This document shows, piece by piece, positions 43,340 to 52,047 of a stretch of DNA of 64,000 nucleotides. Position numbers and translations under genes: made by a program. How positions within the stretch are numbered: the stretch's first letter is position 1; every line of letters starts with the position of its first letter. The notes under the pieces were generated by a model. It had not been told where the DNA came from. It was given only the letters and a program-made list of their open reading frames with translations, and did no database searches. Source of the DNA: Pelomonas sp. SE-A7 (GTDB lineage: Bacteria; Pseudomonadota; Gammaproteobacteria; Burkholderiales; Burkholderiaceae_C); contig NZ_JAUASW010000001.1 in the NCBI RefSeq assembly GCF_030345705.1, positions 2,542,001 through 2,606,000 of the forward strand. The letters run 5' to 3'.

Positions 43340-44512
43340 TCACCATTCGGACGGCAGGCCCAGCAAAGCCGCAGCCTGGCGCGCGCTGGCCGCGGCTTCC
43401 GCCGCGCTCGCGCCGATGATGTTCAGGTGGCCCATCTTGCGGCCCTGTCGAGGTTCGGCCTTGCCGTACAGATGCAGATGCGCACCCGGCAGCGCCAGGA
43501 CCTGGTCCCAGCAGGGGCTGCGCTCGCGGCCCTCGGCATCGAACCACAGGTCACCCAGCAGATTCAGCATCACGACCGGCGAATGCAGGCGCGGCTGGCG
43601 CAGCGGCAGGCCGGCCAGGGCCCGCACCTGGGCCTCGAACTGGCTGACGTCACAGGCATCCAGCGTGTAATGGCCCGAGTTGTGGGGACGCGGTGCCATC
43701 TCGTTGACCAGCAGGCGGCCATCCTTCAACAGGAAGAACTCGACACACAGCACACCCACATAGCCCAGCTCGGTTGCAATGCGGGCAGCGGCGGTTCGGG
43801 CCTCCGCTTGCACCGCTTCGGGCACGCTGGGCGCCGGCACCTCGGTGACGGCCAGGATGCCGTCGCGGTGCAGGTTCTGCTGGACCGGGAACTCGACCAC
43901 CTGGCCGTCCAGGCCGCGGGCCACGATAACCGACAGCTCCAGGTCCAGGGGCAGCAACTGCTCCAGCACGCAGGGCACGCCCTTCATCGCGGCCCAGGCG
44001 GCGGCCAGCTCGGCGCGGTCGCGGACACGGGCCTGGCCCTTGCCGTCGTAGCCCATGCGGGCGGTCTTGAGGATGCCGGGAAGCAGGCTCGCATCGACCG
44101 CGGCCAGCTCGGCCTCGCTGCGGATCACGGCGTGCGGCGCGCATGCGACGCCGCTGGCCTTGAAATGAGCCTTCTCGTCGGCCCGGTCCTGGCAGACCGC
44201 CACACAGCGGCCGGCCGGCGCCACGCGGCGCTGCTCGGCCAGGGTCGCCAGGGCCTGGGCCGGGACGTTTTCGAATTCGGTGGTGATCGCGTCCGCCGCC
44301 GCGGCCAGCTCGGCCAGGCCCTGCGGGTCGAGGTAGCCGGTGCGCACCTGCTGATGGGCCACGGCGCCGGCCGGGCTGTCGGCATCGGCGTCGAGCACCA
44401 CGGCGCGGTAGCCCAGGCTCTGGGCGGCCTGGACGAACATGCGGCCCAGCTGGCCTCCTCCCATCACGCCCAGCGTGGCTTCGCCGGGCATCAGGACCTT
44501 GTCGATTGCCAT
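43340..44512 (-). CDS. purK: N5-carboxyaminoimidazole ribonucleotide synthase
   Basis: The 390-residue ATP-grasp protein has GVMGGGQLGRMFVQAAQSLG, ITTEFENVPA, ARMGYDGKGQ and the late motif NEMAPRPHNSGHYTLDAC, all PurK hallmarks. It makes N5-CAIR from AIR, ATP and bicarbonate in purine synthesis. Its start shares a base with the purE stop (TGATG), so it is coupled to PurE, which uses its product. Confidence 0.96.
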   Translation of the reverse strand: MAIDKVLMPGEATLGVMGGGQLGRMFVQAAQSLGYRAVVLDADADSPAGAVAHQQVRTGYLDPQGLAELAAAADAITTEFENVPAQALATLAEQRRVAPAGRCVAVCQDRADEKAHFKASGVACAPHAVIRSEAELAAVDASLLPGILKTARMGYDGKGQARVRDRAELAAAWAAMKGVPCVLEQLLPLDLELSVIVARGLDGQVVEFPVQQNLHRDGILAVTEVPAPSVPEAVQAEARTAAARIATELGYVGVLCVEFFLLKDGRLLVNEMAPRPHNSGHYTLDACDVSQFEAQVRALAGLPLRQPRLHSPVVMLNLLGDLWFDAEGRERSPCWDQVLALPGAHLHLYGKAEPRQGRKMGHLNIIGASAAEAAASARQAAALLGLPSEW

Positions 44513-45012
44513 CAGATCAGGTCCTTGCTCATGGCCTCGGCGTGCTGGGTCTGGCGCTGGCGGTAGGCCGCCAACTGCTCGCGCAGCTTCTCGTCATGGG
44601 CGGCCAGCATGGCCACGGCAAACAGGGCGGCGTTGCCGGCGCCGGCCGTGCCGATGGCGAAAGTGGCCACCGGAATGCCCTTGGGCATCTGGACTATGGA
44701 ATGCAGGGAATCGACGCCCTGCAGATGGCGGCTGGCCACCGGCACGCCCAGCACCGGCACCGGCGTCTTGGCGGCCAGCATGCCCGGCAGATGGGCGGCG
44801 CCGCCAGCCCCGGCGATGATGGCCCTGAGACCCCGCTGCCCAGCGGCTTCGGCATAGCGGAACATCTCGTCCGGCATGCGGTGGGCCGACACGACCTTGG
44901 CCTCGAAGGGCACGCCGAACTCGGAGAGAATGTCGGCCGCGTGCTTCATGGTCTCCCAGTCACTGCTGGAGCCCATCACCACGCCGACCAAGGGGGAGGC
45001 GCTTTGCTGCAT
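44512..45012 (-). CDS. purE: N5-CAIR mutase
   Basis: The start at 45012 (MQQSASPLVGVVMGSSSDWE) gives 166 residues; GSSSDW is the class I PurE substrate loop, with SAHRMPDEMF and AGAGGAAHLPGM following. It moves the carboxyl of N5-CAIR to form CAIR. A longer in-frame extension upstream would enter the intergenic region shared with the divergent CnoX gene and is rejected. It is coupled to purK. Confidence 0.96.
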   Translation of the reverse strand: MQQSASPLVGVVMGSSSDWETMKHAADILSEFGVPFEAKVVSAHRMPDEMFRYAEAAGQRGLRAIIAGAGGAAHLPGMLAAKTPVPVLGVPVASRHLQGVDSLHSIVQMPKGIPVATFAIGTAGAGNAALFAVAMLAAHDEKLREQLAAYRQRQTQHAEAMSKDLI

Positions 45013-45117
45013 AGGCTGCACGGCTCGCTCAATGGAGGGGCTGGAAAGCCTTGAATTGTAGGGGGGCGCTGCCAATTGACCGCTTGGCGCCCCCGTCACC
45101 CGCCCACAAGCCAAGCC

Positions 45118-46059
45118 ATGATCGATATCACGCTGGAAAATTTCGAAGCCGAGCTGCTCGCCGCCTCCATGCAGCAGCCGGTGCTGCTGGACATCTGGGC
45201 GCCGTGGTGCGGCCCCTGCAAGTCGCTGGGACCCATCCTGGAAAAGCTGGAAGTCGCCTACGCCGGCCGCTTCAAGCTGGCCAAGCTCAACAGTGACGAG
45301 CAGCCCGAGATTGCCGGCCAGCTAAGCCAGGCCTTCGGTGTGCGCTCCATCCCCTTCTGCGTGATGTTCGCCGGTGGCCAGCCGGTGGACGGCTTCGTCG
45401 GCGCGATCCCCGAAGGCCAGATCCGCGAGTTCCTGGACAAGCATGTGCCACCGGAGGGCGAGGCCGACGAGGCTGAAGAAGCCATCGATGCATTACCGCC
45501 GGCCGACGAGGGCGAGGACCCGGTCGCCCGCCTGGTCCAGCAGCTGCAGGCCAGGCCGGAGGACGAGGCCCTGCGTTTCGACCTGGTCCGTGCCCTGCTG
45601 GAACAGGACCGCGTGGCCGAGGCCCGAGCCACCTTCACGCCGGTTGCCGCCAAGGCCGCCGACACCATCACCCCGCATGCCCGCTTCGCCGCCCTGGGCC
45701 ATTGGCTGGCCGCCGCCGAGGCCCATCCGATTGCCTCCGATGCGCAGGCCGCCATCGCCGCCAACAAGCGCGATTTCGAGGCCCGCTTCGCGCTGGCGCA
45801 ATCGCGTTTCGCCGAGCGCCGCTTCACCGACGCGATGGATGAGCTGCTGGAAATCATCATGCGCGACAAGGCCTGGAACGGCGAGCTGGCGCGCAAGACC
45901 TATGTGGCCATCCTGGAGCTGCTGACCAAGCCCCAGCCAAAGGCTCAGGCCGCGAGCGAGTCCAAGGGCACGCTGGAGATCGCCGGCAAGGCCGCCGTGA
46001 CCGGCAGCGACCCGCTGATCGACCAGTACCGCCGCAAGCTCAGCATGGCGCTGTTCTGA
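45118..46059 (+). CDS. cnoX: CnoX-type thioredoxin-TPR chaperedoxin
   Basis: The 313-residue protein has an N-terminal thioredoxin domain (1-115) with active-site WCGPC (30-34) and a C-terminal TPR-like helical half (about 145-260; FDLVRALLEQDRVAEARATF, AQSRFAERRFTDAMDELLEI). This two-part plan is that of CnoX (YbbN), which protects proteins from oxidative aggregation; the full WCGPC means it may also reduce disulfides, unlike the SxxC form in E. coli. It is divergent from purE and its end overlaps the TPR pseudogene by 20 bp. Confidence 0.88.
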   Translation: MIDITLENFEAELLAASMQQPVLLDIWAPWCGPCKSLGPILEKLEVAYAGRFKLAKLNSDEQPEIAGQLSQAFGVRSIPFCVMFAGGQPVDGFVGAIPEGQIREFLDKHVPPEGEADEAEEAIDALPPADEGEDPVARLVQQLQARPEDEALRFDLVRALLEQDRVAEARATFTPVAAKAADTITPHARFAALGHWLAAAEAHPIASDAQAAIAANKRDFEARFALAQSRFAERRFTDAMDELLEIIMRDKAWNGELARKTYVAILELLTKPQPKAQAASESKGTLEIAGKAAVTGSDPLIDQYRRKLSMALF

Positions 46060-47149
46060 GGTCGGCCGCTTCCAGCGCCAGGGTCCAGTCCCGCTGCTGG
46101 GCAGCAAACTTGGCCCATTCGCTGGCCGCGGCGGCGCTGTGGCTGGCCGCCTTGTCCGCCTCGCCAAGCGCTGCGTAGACCTGGGCCAGCCGGCTGTGGG
46201 TGGCCGCGCGGTCATCCACCTCGCAGGCCGGGTCCAGCTCGATCTCGGCTTCACGGGCCTGCTGCCGCGCATGCTCAGGCTGGCCGCAATTGAGCCGGCA
46301 CCAGGCCAGGTCGGCCAGCAGGCTGCTGCCCAGCCGCGCCAGGCCGTTGGACATGGCCACCGGCAGGTGTTCCTCGAACAGTCGCCGGGCGGTCTCGTAG
46401 TCGCCTTGCAGCATCAGTGCCTGGCCCCGCAGGATGAAGGTCAACGATTCCATCGCCGAGCCACCGACCACGGCGTCGAAGTTGCGCACCGAATCGGCGC
46501 CCAGCAGCAGCTCGGGTTGGCGCCCGCCCTGGCCCGACAGCGCGGCTTGGCGGGCTTCGGCGGTCTGCATCTCGGCGCGGTTGTAGATCAGGGCCGACAG
46601 GGTGGCATCGTCGCCTTCGGCCGTGGCATGGCGGCGGGCCAGGGTGTACTAAGGGGCCGCTCGCTCGGACTGCCCCGAATGGTGGTGGGCCAAGGCCAGC
46701 ACCATCGCCAGACGCGAGCGGGCCGCATGCTGATCGGGCCCCGCGAGCGCCTGCGCGAGTCGGGCATGCTCGATCAGGGCCGGCAGGTCATGGCGGGCAT
46801 AGGCCAGGTGGCTGAGCCAGGCATGGCTGAGCGCCTCGACCTCACGCAAGCCGGCACTGCGGGCAATGGCCAGCGCCCGCTGGATGCGCTCGCGACCGGC
46901 CCCGCTGAAGTCGGTGAAATAGCTCATCAGGCCCTCGGCCAGATGCAGCCAGGCGCCAATGGACGGATGCGGGGTCTGGAAGGCCAGTTGGTGCAGCGTG
47001 GTGAGCTGGTCGCGCGCCTCGCTGGTCTGGCCATGGCGGGTCAGCGCGATGGCGCGCTGCGCCATCAGGCAGCCGCCCTGGACCGGATTCGCCGCCTGGG
47101 CAATCTGCTGATCCAGCCTGCGGATCAGCCTGGACAGGTTGTTCTGCAT
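46040..47149 (-). pseudogene. TPR-repeat gene interrupted by one in-frame TAG
   Basis: Two open stretches, 47149-46649 and 46648-46040, lie in the same frame and are separated only by TAG at 46651-46649. Read through, they give about 369 residues of TPR-like helices (SRLAMVLALAHHHSG before, YTLARRHATAEGDDATLSAL after, and RGQALMLQGDYETARRLFEE later). The joint reads ..ERAAP-stop-YTLARR.., where Leu (TTG) or Gln (CAG) would fit with a single base change. There is no signal peptide. It starts 31 bp after purC on the same strand. A recent nonsense mutation, a sequencing error or suppression are all possible. Confidence 0.75.
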
Positions 47150-47180
47150 GAGCCCTCCCCGAACGGCCCAGCGCCAGACT

Positions 47181-48077
47181 TCAGCGTGTCAGTCGTTCCA
47201 ATGCCTCGCGGTACTTGGCCGCGGTTTGTGCGATCACTTCGGCCGGCAACTGCGGCGCCGGTGCCACCTTGCCCCAGGGCTTGCCATCCACCTGGGCCTG
47301 CTCGAGCCAGTCGCGCAGGTACTGCTTGTCATACGAGGGCGGGTTGCTGCCCACCGCATAGCTTTCGGCCGGCCAGTAGCGCGAGGAGTCGGGCGTCAGC
47401 ACCTCGTCCATCAGCGTCAGCCGTCCCTGCTCGTCCAGGCCGAATTCGAACTTGGTGTCGGCAATGATGATGCCCTTGGTCAGCGCGTAGTCGGCGGCCC
47501 GCTGGTAGAGCGCGATCGACACGCGGCGCACTTCCTCGGCCAGCTCGCGGCCGATGATGGCCACGCAGCGCTCGAAGTCGATGTTCTCGTCGTGGTCGCC
47601 CATTTCGGCCTTGGTGGCCGGCGTGAAGATGGGTTCGGGCAGCTTAGAGGCGTTCTGCAGACCGGCCGGCAAAGCCACGCCGCAGACCTGGCCGTTGTGC
47701 TGGTACTCGGCCCAGCCGCTGCCGGCCAGGTAGCCCCGCACCACGGCCTCGATCGGCACGGGCTTGAGGCGCTTGACCAGCATGGTGCGGCCGCGCACCT
47801 GCTCGCGCTCGTCCTCGGCCACCACCGAGAGCGGATCGTCGCCGGTCAGGTGGTTGGGCACGATGCCGTCCAGCTGCTTGAACCAGAACAGCGCCATCTC
47901 GGTCAGCAGGGCGCCCTTGCCCGGAATCGGCTCGCCCATGATCACGTCGTAGGCCGAAATCCGGTCGCTGGCGATCATCAGGATGCGGTCGTTGCCGACC
48001 GCATAGTTCTCGCGGACCTTGCCGCGGCCGAGCAGCGGCAGGGAATGGATCTTGGATTCGAGCAGGGCAGCAGTCAT
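47181..48077 (-). CDS. purC: SAICAR synthetase
   Basis: The 298-residue protein has LLGRGKVRENYAVGNDRILM, DRISAYDVIMGEPIPGKG and the late FEFGLDEQGRLTLMDEVLTPDSSRYW, all PurC motifs. It joins aspartate to CAIR, following PurE/PurK in the pathway. The length is of the longer, yeast-like PurC form common in betaproteobacteria. It lies downstream of fba but is separated by a strong terminator, so it needs its own promoter in the ~48 bp before its start. Confidence 0.96.
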   Translation of the reverse strand: MTAALLESKIHSLPLLGRGKVRENYAVGNDRILMIASDRISAYDVIMGEPIPGKGALLTEMALFWFKQLDGIVPNHLTGDDPLSVVAEDEREQVRGRTMLVKRLKPVPIEAVVRGYLAGSGWAEYQHNGQVCGVALPAGLQNASKLPEPIFTPATKAEMGDHDENIDFERCVAIIGRELAEEVRRVSIALYQRAADYALTKGIIIADTKFEFGLDEQGRLTLMDEVLTPDSSRYWPAESYAVGSNPPSYDKQYLRDWLEQAQVDGKPWGKVAPAPQLPAEVIAQTAAKYREALERLTR

Positions 48078-48124
48078 GGAAGCATCCGTAGGCAGGCGGC
48101 GATTTTAGTGGGACCCGGGCAGGC

Positions 48125-48163
48125 AAAAAAACGGCCCGCCGGCTGACCAACAGCCGACGGGCC
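48125..48163 (-). terminator. Intrinsic terminator after fba
   Basis: On the minus strand GGCCCGTCGGCTG (48163-48151) pairs over 13 bp, with one G-T pair, with CAGCCGGCGGGCC (48145-48133) around TTGGT, followed by GTTTTTTT (48132-48125). A strong rho-independent terminator 79 bp after the fba stop. Confidence 0.9.
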
Positions 48164-48241
48164 CATGCGTTCCAGAGCTTTGATGAAAGCCGACGCTTGT
48201 GGAGTTGCCTCGTTCCTGATTGCCAGGGAATTCCTTGTTGC

Positions 48242-49306
48242 TTACTGGACCAGCTGGGCCAGCTCGCCGCGTGCATAGGCGGCAGCGATGTCCGTCAGGC
48301 TGCGGCCCTGGATCTTGCCGGCCTGGCCTTCGCAGCCGAATTCCATGTAGCGCTGCTTGCAGACCTGCTTGGCCGCCTCGCGCGCCGGCTTCAGCCATTC
48401 GCGGGCGTCGAACTTGTCCGGGTTCTCGAACAGGAACTTGCGCACCGCGCCGGTCATGGCCAGGCGAATGTCGGTGTCGATGTTGATCTTGCGCACGCCA
48501 TGCTTGATGGCTTCCTGGATTTCCTCGACCGGCACGCCGAAGGTTTCCTTCATCTTGCCGCCGTACTGGTTGATGATGGCCAGCAGCTCCTGCGGCACGC
48601 TGGACGAACCGTGCATCACCAGGTGGGTGTTGGGAATGCGCTTGTGGATTTCCTTGACGCGGCTGATCGCCAGGATGTCACCCGTGGGCTTGCGCGAGAA
48701 CTTGTAGGCGCCATGGCTGGTGCCGATGGCGATGGCCAGCGCATCCAGCTGCGTGGCCTTGACGAAGGTGGCAGCCTCTTCCGGGTCGGTCAGCATCTGG
48801 CTGTGGTCCAGCTTGCCGACAGCGCCTATGCCGTCTTCCTCACCGGCGTCGCCGGTTTCCAGGTTGCCCAGGCAGCCCAGCTCGCCCTCGACCGTCACGC
48901 CGACCTTGTGGGCCATCTCGACCACGCGGCGGGTCACGTCCACGTTGTATTCGAAGGAGGCCGGCGTCTTGCCGTCGTCCATCAGCGAGCCGTCCATCAT
49001 CACCGAGCCGAAGCCCAGGTTGATCGCGCCTTCGCAGACCTTGGGGCTGGTGCCATGGTCCTGGTGCATCACCAGCGGGATGTGGGGATAGGCCTCGACG
49101 GCGGCCTGGATCAGGTGCTTGATGAAGCTCTCGCCAGCGTATTTGCGGGCGCCGGCCGAGGCCTGGAGGATCACCGGCGCATTGACCTCGTCGGCGGCGG
49201 CCATCACGGCCTGGACCTGCTCGAGGTTGTTGACGTTGAAGGCCGGAATGCCGTAGCCCTGTTCGGCTGCATGGTCCAGCAGCTGGCGCATTGACACGAG
49301 TGGCAT
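48242..49306 (-). CDS. fba: Class II fructose-1,6-bisphosphate aldolase
   Basis: The 354-residue protein has the zinc-dependent class II motifs YGIPAFNVNNLEQVQAVM, HQDHGTSPKVCEGAI (zinc-binding His), VEGELGCLGN and MHGSSSVPQELL. The length and start match the CbbA/Calvin-type subgroup found in Burkholderiales. It serves glycolysis and gluconeogenesis. In this lineage fba normally follows pyk directly; here four genes lie between or beside them. Confidence 0.95.
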   Translation of the reverse strand: MPLVSMRQLLDHAAEQGYGIPAFNVNNLEQVQAVMAAADEVNAPVILQASAGARKYAGESFIKHLIQAAVEAYPHIPLVMHQDHGTSPKVCEGAINLGFGSVMMDGSLMDDGKTPASFEYNVDVTRRVVEMAHKVGVTVEGELGCLGNLETGDAGEEDGIGAVGKLDHSQMLTDPEEAATFVKATQLDALAIAIGTSHGAYKFSRKPTGDILAISRVKEIHKRIPNTHLVMHGSSSVPQELLAIINQYGGKMKETFGVPVEEIQEAIKHGVRKINIDTDIRLAMTGAVRKFLFENPDKFDAREWLKPAREAAKQVCKQRYMEFGCEGQAGKIQGRSLTDIAAAYARGELAQLVQ

Positions 49307-49478
49307 GAGAAGTCCCCGGGAAGTTGCTAAGAATCTTCAGGGCGCAGCATTGCATGTAACCGCGCCGTAACTGGCCAGGATTCTAGCCGGGCGGTCATCG
49401 CCCGACCTCCCCTCGCCCCCGGGATCTGGGCAAGCTCGCTTGCGCCGCACCCGGGGCGCCAGTAGGCTTCAAGCCTTC

Positions 49479-50501
49479 ATGACCGTCCGCCTCTCCCTCG
49501 ACCAGATGACGCTGTGGATCACCGCGGCGGCGCGCGAGCATTCACTGGACCTGGCCGACCATGTGGCCGAGAAGACCGGCGCCAGTCGCCGTTCGGCCCA
49601 GTCGGCGCTACGGCGCCTGGCCGAGGCCAACTGGCTGGTGCGCGGCGGCTCGCGCAACCGGCCGGTCTGGGCGCCCGGCGCCCTGCGCCAGGTGGCGCGC
49701 AGCTACACGCTGTACGGCCTGCAGGAAGACCTGCCCTGGCAGCGCGACTTCGCCCCGCATTTCGCCCTGCCCAAGCATGTGGAGCAGATGGTGCGCCATG
49801 CCTTCACCGAACTGGTCAACAACGCGGCCGACCACAGCGGCGGCAGCAGCGTCACCGTCTCGCTGCGCCAGACGCCCACCCATGCCCAGTTGCTGGTCTC
49901 TGACGATGGCTGCGGCGTGTTCGACAAGATCTGCACCACCTTCGACATTCCCGATGCCCAGCACGCGATGCTGGAGCTCAGCAAGGGCCGCTTGACCAGC
50001 CAGCCCGAGCAGCACACCGGCCGCGGCCTGTTCTTCAGCTCGCAGCTGGCCGATGTGTTCGACATCCATGCCAACGGCACGGCCTTCCAGCGCCGCGCCT
50101 GGGAATCCACCGGCTGGACCAAGGGCCGGCCGCTGCCGCGCCAGGGCAGCTCGATCTACATGGCGATCTCGCTGGAGACCACGCGCACGCTGGACCAGGT
50201 GATGGAAGCCTGGAGCCTGGCCGGCGACGGCATCGAATTCGACCGCACCAAGGTCAGCCTGCGCCTGCTGGCCGGCGAAGGCCAGGCACTCGATTCGCGC
50301 GCCCAGGCCCGCCGCGTGGTGGCGCGCCTGCCCACCTTCCGCAAGGTAGAGATCGATTTCGGCGGCGTTGGCGAGGTCGGCCACGGCTTCGTCGACGAGC
50401 TGTTTCGTGTGTTCGCCCGGGCTCATCCGGAGGTGGAGCTGGTGGCCGTGGGTGCCACGCCGCGCATCCAGGCCCTGGTGGAGAGCGCGCGACGCGGCTG
50501 A
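49479..50501 (+). CDS. Winged-helix, HATPase and STAS-like (DUF4325) regulatory protein
   Basis: The 340-residue protein combines a helix-turn-helix-like N-terminus (about 20-60; GASRRSAQSALRRL), a GHKL ATPase domain with N-box ELVNNAADHSG (111-121), G1 box SDDGCGV (141-147) and G2 box HTGRGLFF (179-186), and a C-terminal DUF4325/STAS-like part (about 290-340; VEIDFGGVGEVGHGFVDELF). No His-kinase phosphoacceptor or receiver is present, so it resembles an anti-sigma/STAS switch folded into one chain. DUF4325 has been linked by comparative work to signalling and conflict systems; its role here is unknown. It is on the opposite strand to its neighbours. Confidence 0.75.
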   Translation: MTVRLSLDQMTLWITAAAREHSLDLADHVAEKTGASRRSAQSALRRLAEANWLVRGGSRNRPVWAPGALRQVARSYTLYGLQEDLPWQRDFAPHFALPKHVEQMVRHAFTELVNNAADHSGGSSVTVSLRQTPTHAQLLVSDDGCGVFDKICTTFDIPDAQHAMLELSKGRLTSQPEQHTGRGLFFSSQLADVFDIHANGTAFQRRAWESTGWTKGRPLPRQGSSIYMAISLETTRTLDQVMEAWSLAGDGIEFDRTKVSLRLLAGEGQALDSRAQARRVVARLPTFRKVEIDFGGVGEVGHGFVDELFRVFARAHPEVELVAVGATPRIQALVESARRG

Positions 50502-50508
50502 TCGCTGC

Positions 50509-51282
50509 TCACAGCTCCGAGTCGACCAGGGCACGGATGGCCACACGCTGGCGCTTCACGGCCTGGTCTATCCGCGGCAGCAAGGCCTCCAGCGGCGAGC
50601 CATGACCCACTCCGAAATGCACCGGCTCGACGGCCAGCGGTACCGGCAGCACGGCAATGGCCGCGCCCAGGCCGGACAGCTGGCGGGCACGGCGCTCTAT
50701 CAGCCAGGGATCGGGGCTGCGGTGCGAACCCAGCGTCATGTCGCAGCGACCGGCGATCAGCATGCGCAGCCGGGCACCGAGATCGCCGTCGACATACTCG
50801 ACCCTCACCTGCTTGCCCTTGATCGCGTCGAAGCGCCCACCGTAGCTGGTGCCGCGTGAAATGCAGACGGTGCGGTCGCGCAGGTCGTCGAGGCTGCGGA
50901 AATCCAGAGCCTGATCGCGCCTGATCAGCATCCAGACATGGTTGTCGAACACCGGCTGGCTGAACGCATAGAGCTTTTCGCGCTCGGTCGTGCGGGCCAT
51001 GCCGAAGGCCAGCGACTGGCCGCGCTCGGCCAGCGCCAACACGCGCGCCCAGGGCGCGGACTGCAGCTGCCAGCTGATGCCGGCCGACTCGCCAATCAGC
51101 TTGAGCAGGGGTTCGACAAAGGGTCGCGAACTGTTCTCGCCAATGGCCACCGGCACAGGCTGCGGTGCCCAGGCCCGCGCGGAACCGAGGCTTGCCGCCG
51201 CAAGGCAGGCCAGCAGCTTGCGGCGGCGCTCGTCGGGGTGACGGGCAGCCGGAGATGGGGGCTCATCGGCTTGCGCGGGCAT
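50509..51282 (-). CDS. Orphan periplasmic solute-binding-like protein (copy 2)
   Basis: The start at 51282 (MPAQADEPPSPAARHPDERR) gives 257 residues with a cytoplasmic lead, an RRRKLLACLAAASLGSARA signal segment and a type 3 extracellular solute-binding fold (LAFGMARTTEREKLYAFSQP, LDDLRDRTVCISRGTSYGGR). It is paralogous along its whole length to the next gene upstream (51302-52030), 19 bp away. No permease or ATPase gene is near, so these may be sensors or scavengers rather than ABC-transporter parts. An upstream longer frame was rejected because it would overlap the paralogue. Confidence 0.72.
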   Translation of the reverse strand: MPAQADEPPSPAARHPDERRRKLLACLAAASLGSARAWAPQPVPVAIGENSSRPFVEPLLKLIGESAGISWQLQSAPWARVLALAERGQSLAFGMARTTEREKLYAFSQPVFDNHVWMLIRRDQALDFRSLDDLRDRTVCISRGTSYGGRFDAIKGKQVRVEYVDGDLGARLRMLIAGRCDMTLGSHRSPDPWLIERRARQLSGLGAAIAVLPVPLAVEPVHFGVGHGSPLEALLPRIDQAVKRQRVAIRALVDSEL

Positions 51283-51301
51283 GAGCCAGGATAGCGCCAG
51301 C

Positions 51302-52030
51302 TCAGCTGTCTTCGTCGAGCAGCGCCTGGATGGCCGCACGCTGTGTGCGCAGGCCGGTATTGACGCGAGCCATCGCGGCAGCCAGCGGGGCTTCGCGGGC
51401 CACCGCGAAATGAATGCTTTCACTGGACAGGGGCGTGGGCAGCACCTCGACCTGGGGCAGGAAGTTGGCGCCCTCGGCCAGGCGGCGCTCGAAGCCGGCC
51501 CGGCTGCTGCGATGCGAGCCCGGCACCAGGTCGCAACGGCCGCCGAGCATCATGCGCACCCGGCTGCGCAGGTCACCGTCCACCTGCTCGACCTGGAACA
51601 GCTGGCCGCGCGCGGCATCGAAGGCGTCGCCATAGCTGGTGCCCCGCCGCACGCAAATGCGTCGGCCTCGCAGGTCTTCGAGCCTGGCAAAGCTCAGCCG
51701 CTGGTCACGCCTTGCCACCAGCCAGACGTTGTTGGTGTAGACCGTTTCCGAGAACTCGAACACCGCCTCGCGATGGCTGTTGCGGGCCACGCCGAAAGCG
51801 ATGGCCTGGCCCAGCTCCGCCAGCTGCAGCGCCCGCGCCCAGGGCACGACCTGGACCTGCCATTCGAAGCCACCGCCCTCGGCCACCAACTTCAGCAGTT
51901 TCTGCACGAACTCGGGCGTCAGGCTGGGTGCCACGGCCACTGGCAGCGGACGCTGGGGCTCGGCCGCTCCAGCCGCGGCCGCCACCGGGGCCAGGGCGGC
52001 AATCAAGGCCTGGCGGCGTCGCATCGACAT
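51302..52030 (-). CDS. Orphan periplasmic solute-binding-like protein (copy 1)
   Basis: The 242-residue protein has a signal peptide with MSMRRRQALIAALAPVAAAA and a type 3 solute-binding domain (IAFGVARNSHREAVFEFSET, LEDLRGRRICVRRGTSYGDA, GRCDLVPGSHRSS). The aligned blocks RGTSYG-FDA-G and GRCD-GSHRS shared with its neighbour show tandem duplication. It lies 17 bp after pyk, so it may be expressed with it. Ligand unknown; the fold usually binds amino acids. Confidence 0.75.
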   Translation of the reverse strand: MSMRRRQALIAALAPVAAAAGAAEPQRPLPVAVAPSLTPEFVQKLLKLVAEGGGFEWQVQVVPWARALQLAELGQAIAFGVARNSHREAVFEFSETVYTNNVWLVARRDQRLSFARLEDLRGRRICVRRGTSYGDAFDAARGQLFQVEQVDGDLRSRVRMMLGGRCDLVPGSHRSSRAGFERRLAEGANFLPQVEVLPTPLSSESIHFAVAREAPLAAAMARVNTGLRTQRAAIQALLDEDS

Positions 52031-52047
52031 GGCAGGCCCTAGCCGGC

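Noticed and set aside
46040..47149. Annotating the two TPR halves as two separate intact genes
   Set aside because: They share one frame, the second has no start with a ribosome-binding site near the stop, and the helices continue smoothly across the TAG.
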